From NCBI GenBank assembly GCA_902795845.1, contig CADBMU010000026.1, positions 1 to 5,627 on the forward strand: a stretch of DNA of 5,627 bases. Direction: 5' to 3'. The DNA comes from an uncultured Erysipelotrichaceae bacterium (lineage in GTDB: Bacteria; Bacillota_I; Bacilli_A; RF39; UBA660). Positions 5,601 to 5,627 of the stretch are shown here, piece after piece. The translations under genes and the position numbers were made by a program. Position 1 is the first letter of the stretch. Each line of letters begins with the position of its first letter. The notes under the pieces are model-generated. The model saw nothing but the letters and a program-made list of their open reading frames with translations, was not told the DNA's origin and made no database searches.

Positions 5601-5627
5601 ACACTATCGAGAAGCAAAAAGAAGATG

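Noticed and set aside
5625..5627. Terminal ATG as the start of a new gene
   Set aside because: Only the start codon is in the window and there is no properly spaced ribosome site, so a CDS cannot be supported.
1..5627. Mobile element, CRISPR array, toxin-antitoxin or other defence system
   Set aside because: All five long frames are recognisable housekeeping genes, the only non-coding stretch over 20 nt is the 169-nt right edge, and no inverted-repeat ends, spaced repeats or transposase motifs were seen.

Overview
This window is a compact, very AT-rich, low-GC Gram-positive housekeeping region carrying five genes in two convergent groups. Every stop codon is TAA, tryptophans are read from TGG, and strong AGGAGG-type ribosome sites are present. 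It therefore uses the standard code and is not a Mycoplasma-like recoded genome. The presence of a full class A penicillin-binding protein means the cell makes peptidoglycan. The gene set dnaD-nth next to ponA-recU is a hallmark of Bacilli (Bacillus subtilis has the same cluster, with a small ypoC gene that I do not see here). The high Lys/Asn/Ile content and divergence from B. subtilis suggest a low-GC, possibly uncultured host-associated member of the Bacilli or Erysipelotrichia. That placement is inference.

Left arm, plus strand, 1-2309. The 3' 350 codons of the CCA-adding tRNA nucleotidyltransferase gene (cca) are cut at the left edge. Next come dnaD (primosomal replication initiation protein) and nth (endonuclease III, base excision repair). 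They are packed with 1-nt spacing and a 17-nt overlap, so they look like one transcription unit with translational coupling. A perfect 14-bp A/T-flanked hairpin at 2289-2323 lies across the nth stop codon. It serves as a likely bidirectional terminator shared with the convergent ponA.

Right arm, minus strand, 5458-2322. recU (Holliday junction resolvase) is followed by ponA (bifunctional PBP1A-type transglycosylase/transpeptidase), with a TAATG stop-start overlap and a perfect GGAGG site inside the end of recU. Several normally invariant catalytic-motif positions are changed: KTG to KGG in the transpeptidase, RKxxE to RKxxD in the glycosyltransferase, and an E/D exchange beside the RecU nuclease motif.

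Right edge, 5459-5627. A 169-nt divergent intergenic region holds a good sigma-A-type promoter facing right (TTGAAA-16-TATAAT) for a gene mostly or wholly outside the window. It also holds weaker candidates for the recU-ponA promoter. Between them is a tandem TTTGTC direct repeat with 10-bp phase, one copy of which is an exact Spo0A (0A) box. This suggests that the divergent promoters may be controlled by the sporulation/stationary-phase regulator Spo0A, and it is the most interesting unexplained signal here. I found no mobile element, CRISPR array, tRNA or rRNA, and no evidence for a wholly new system.
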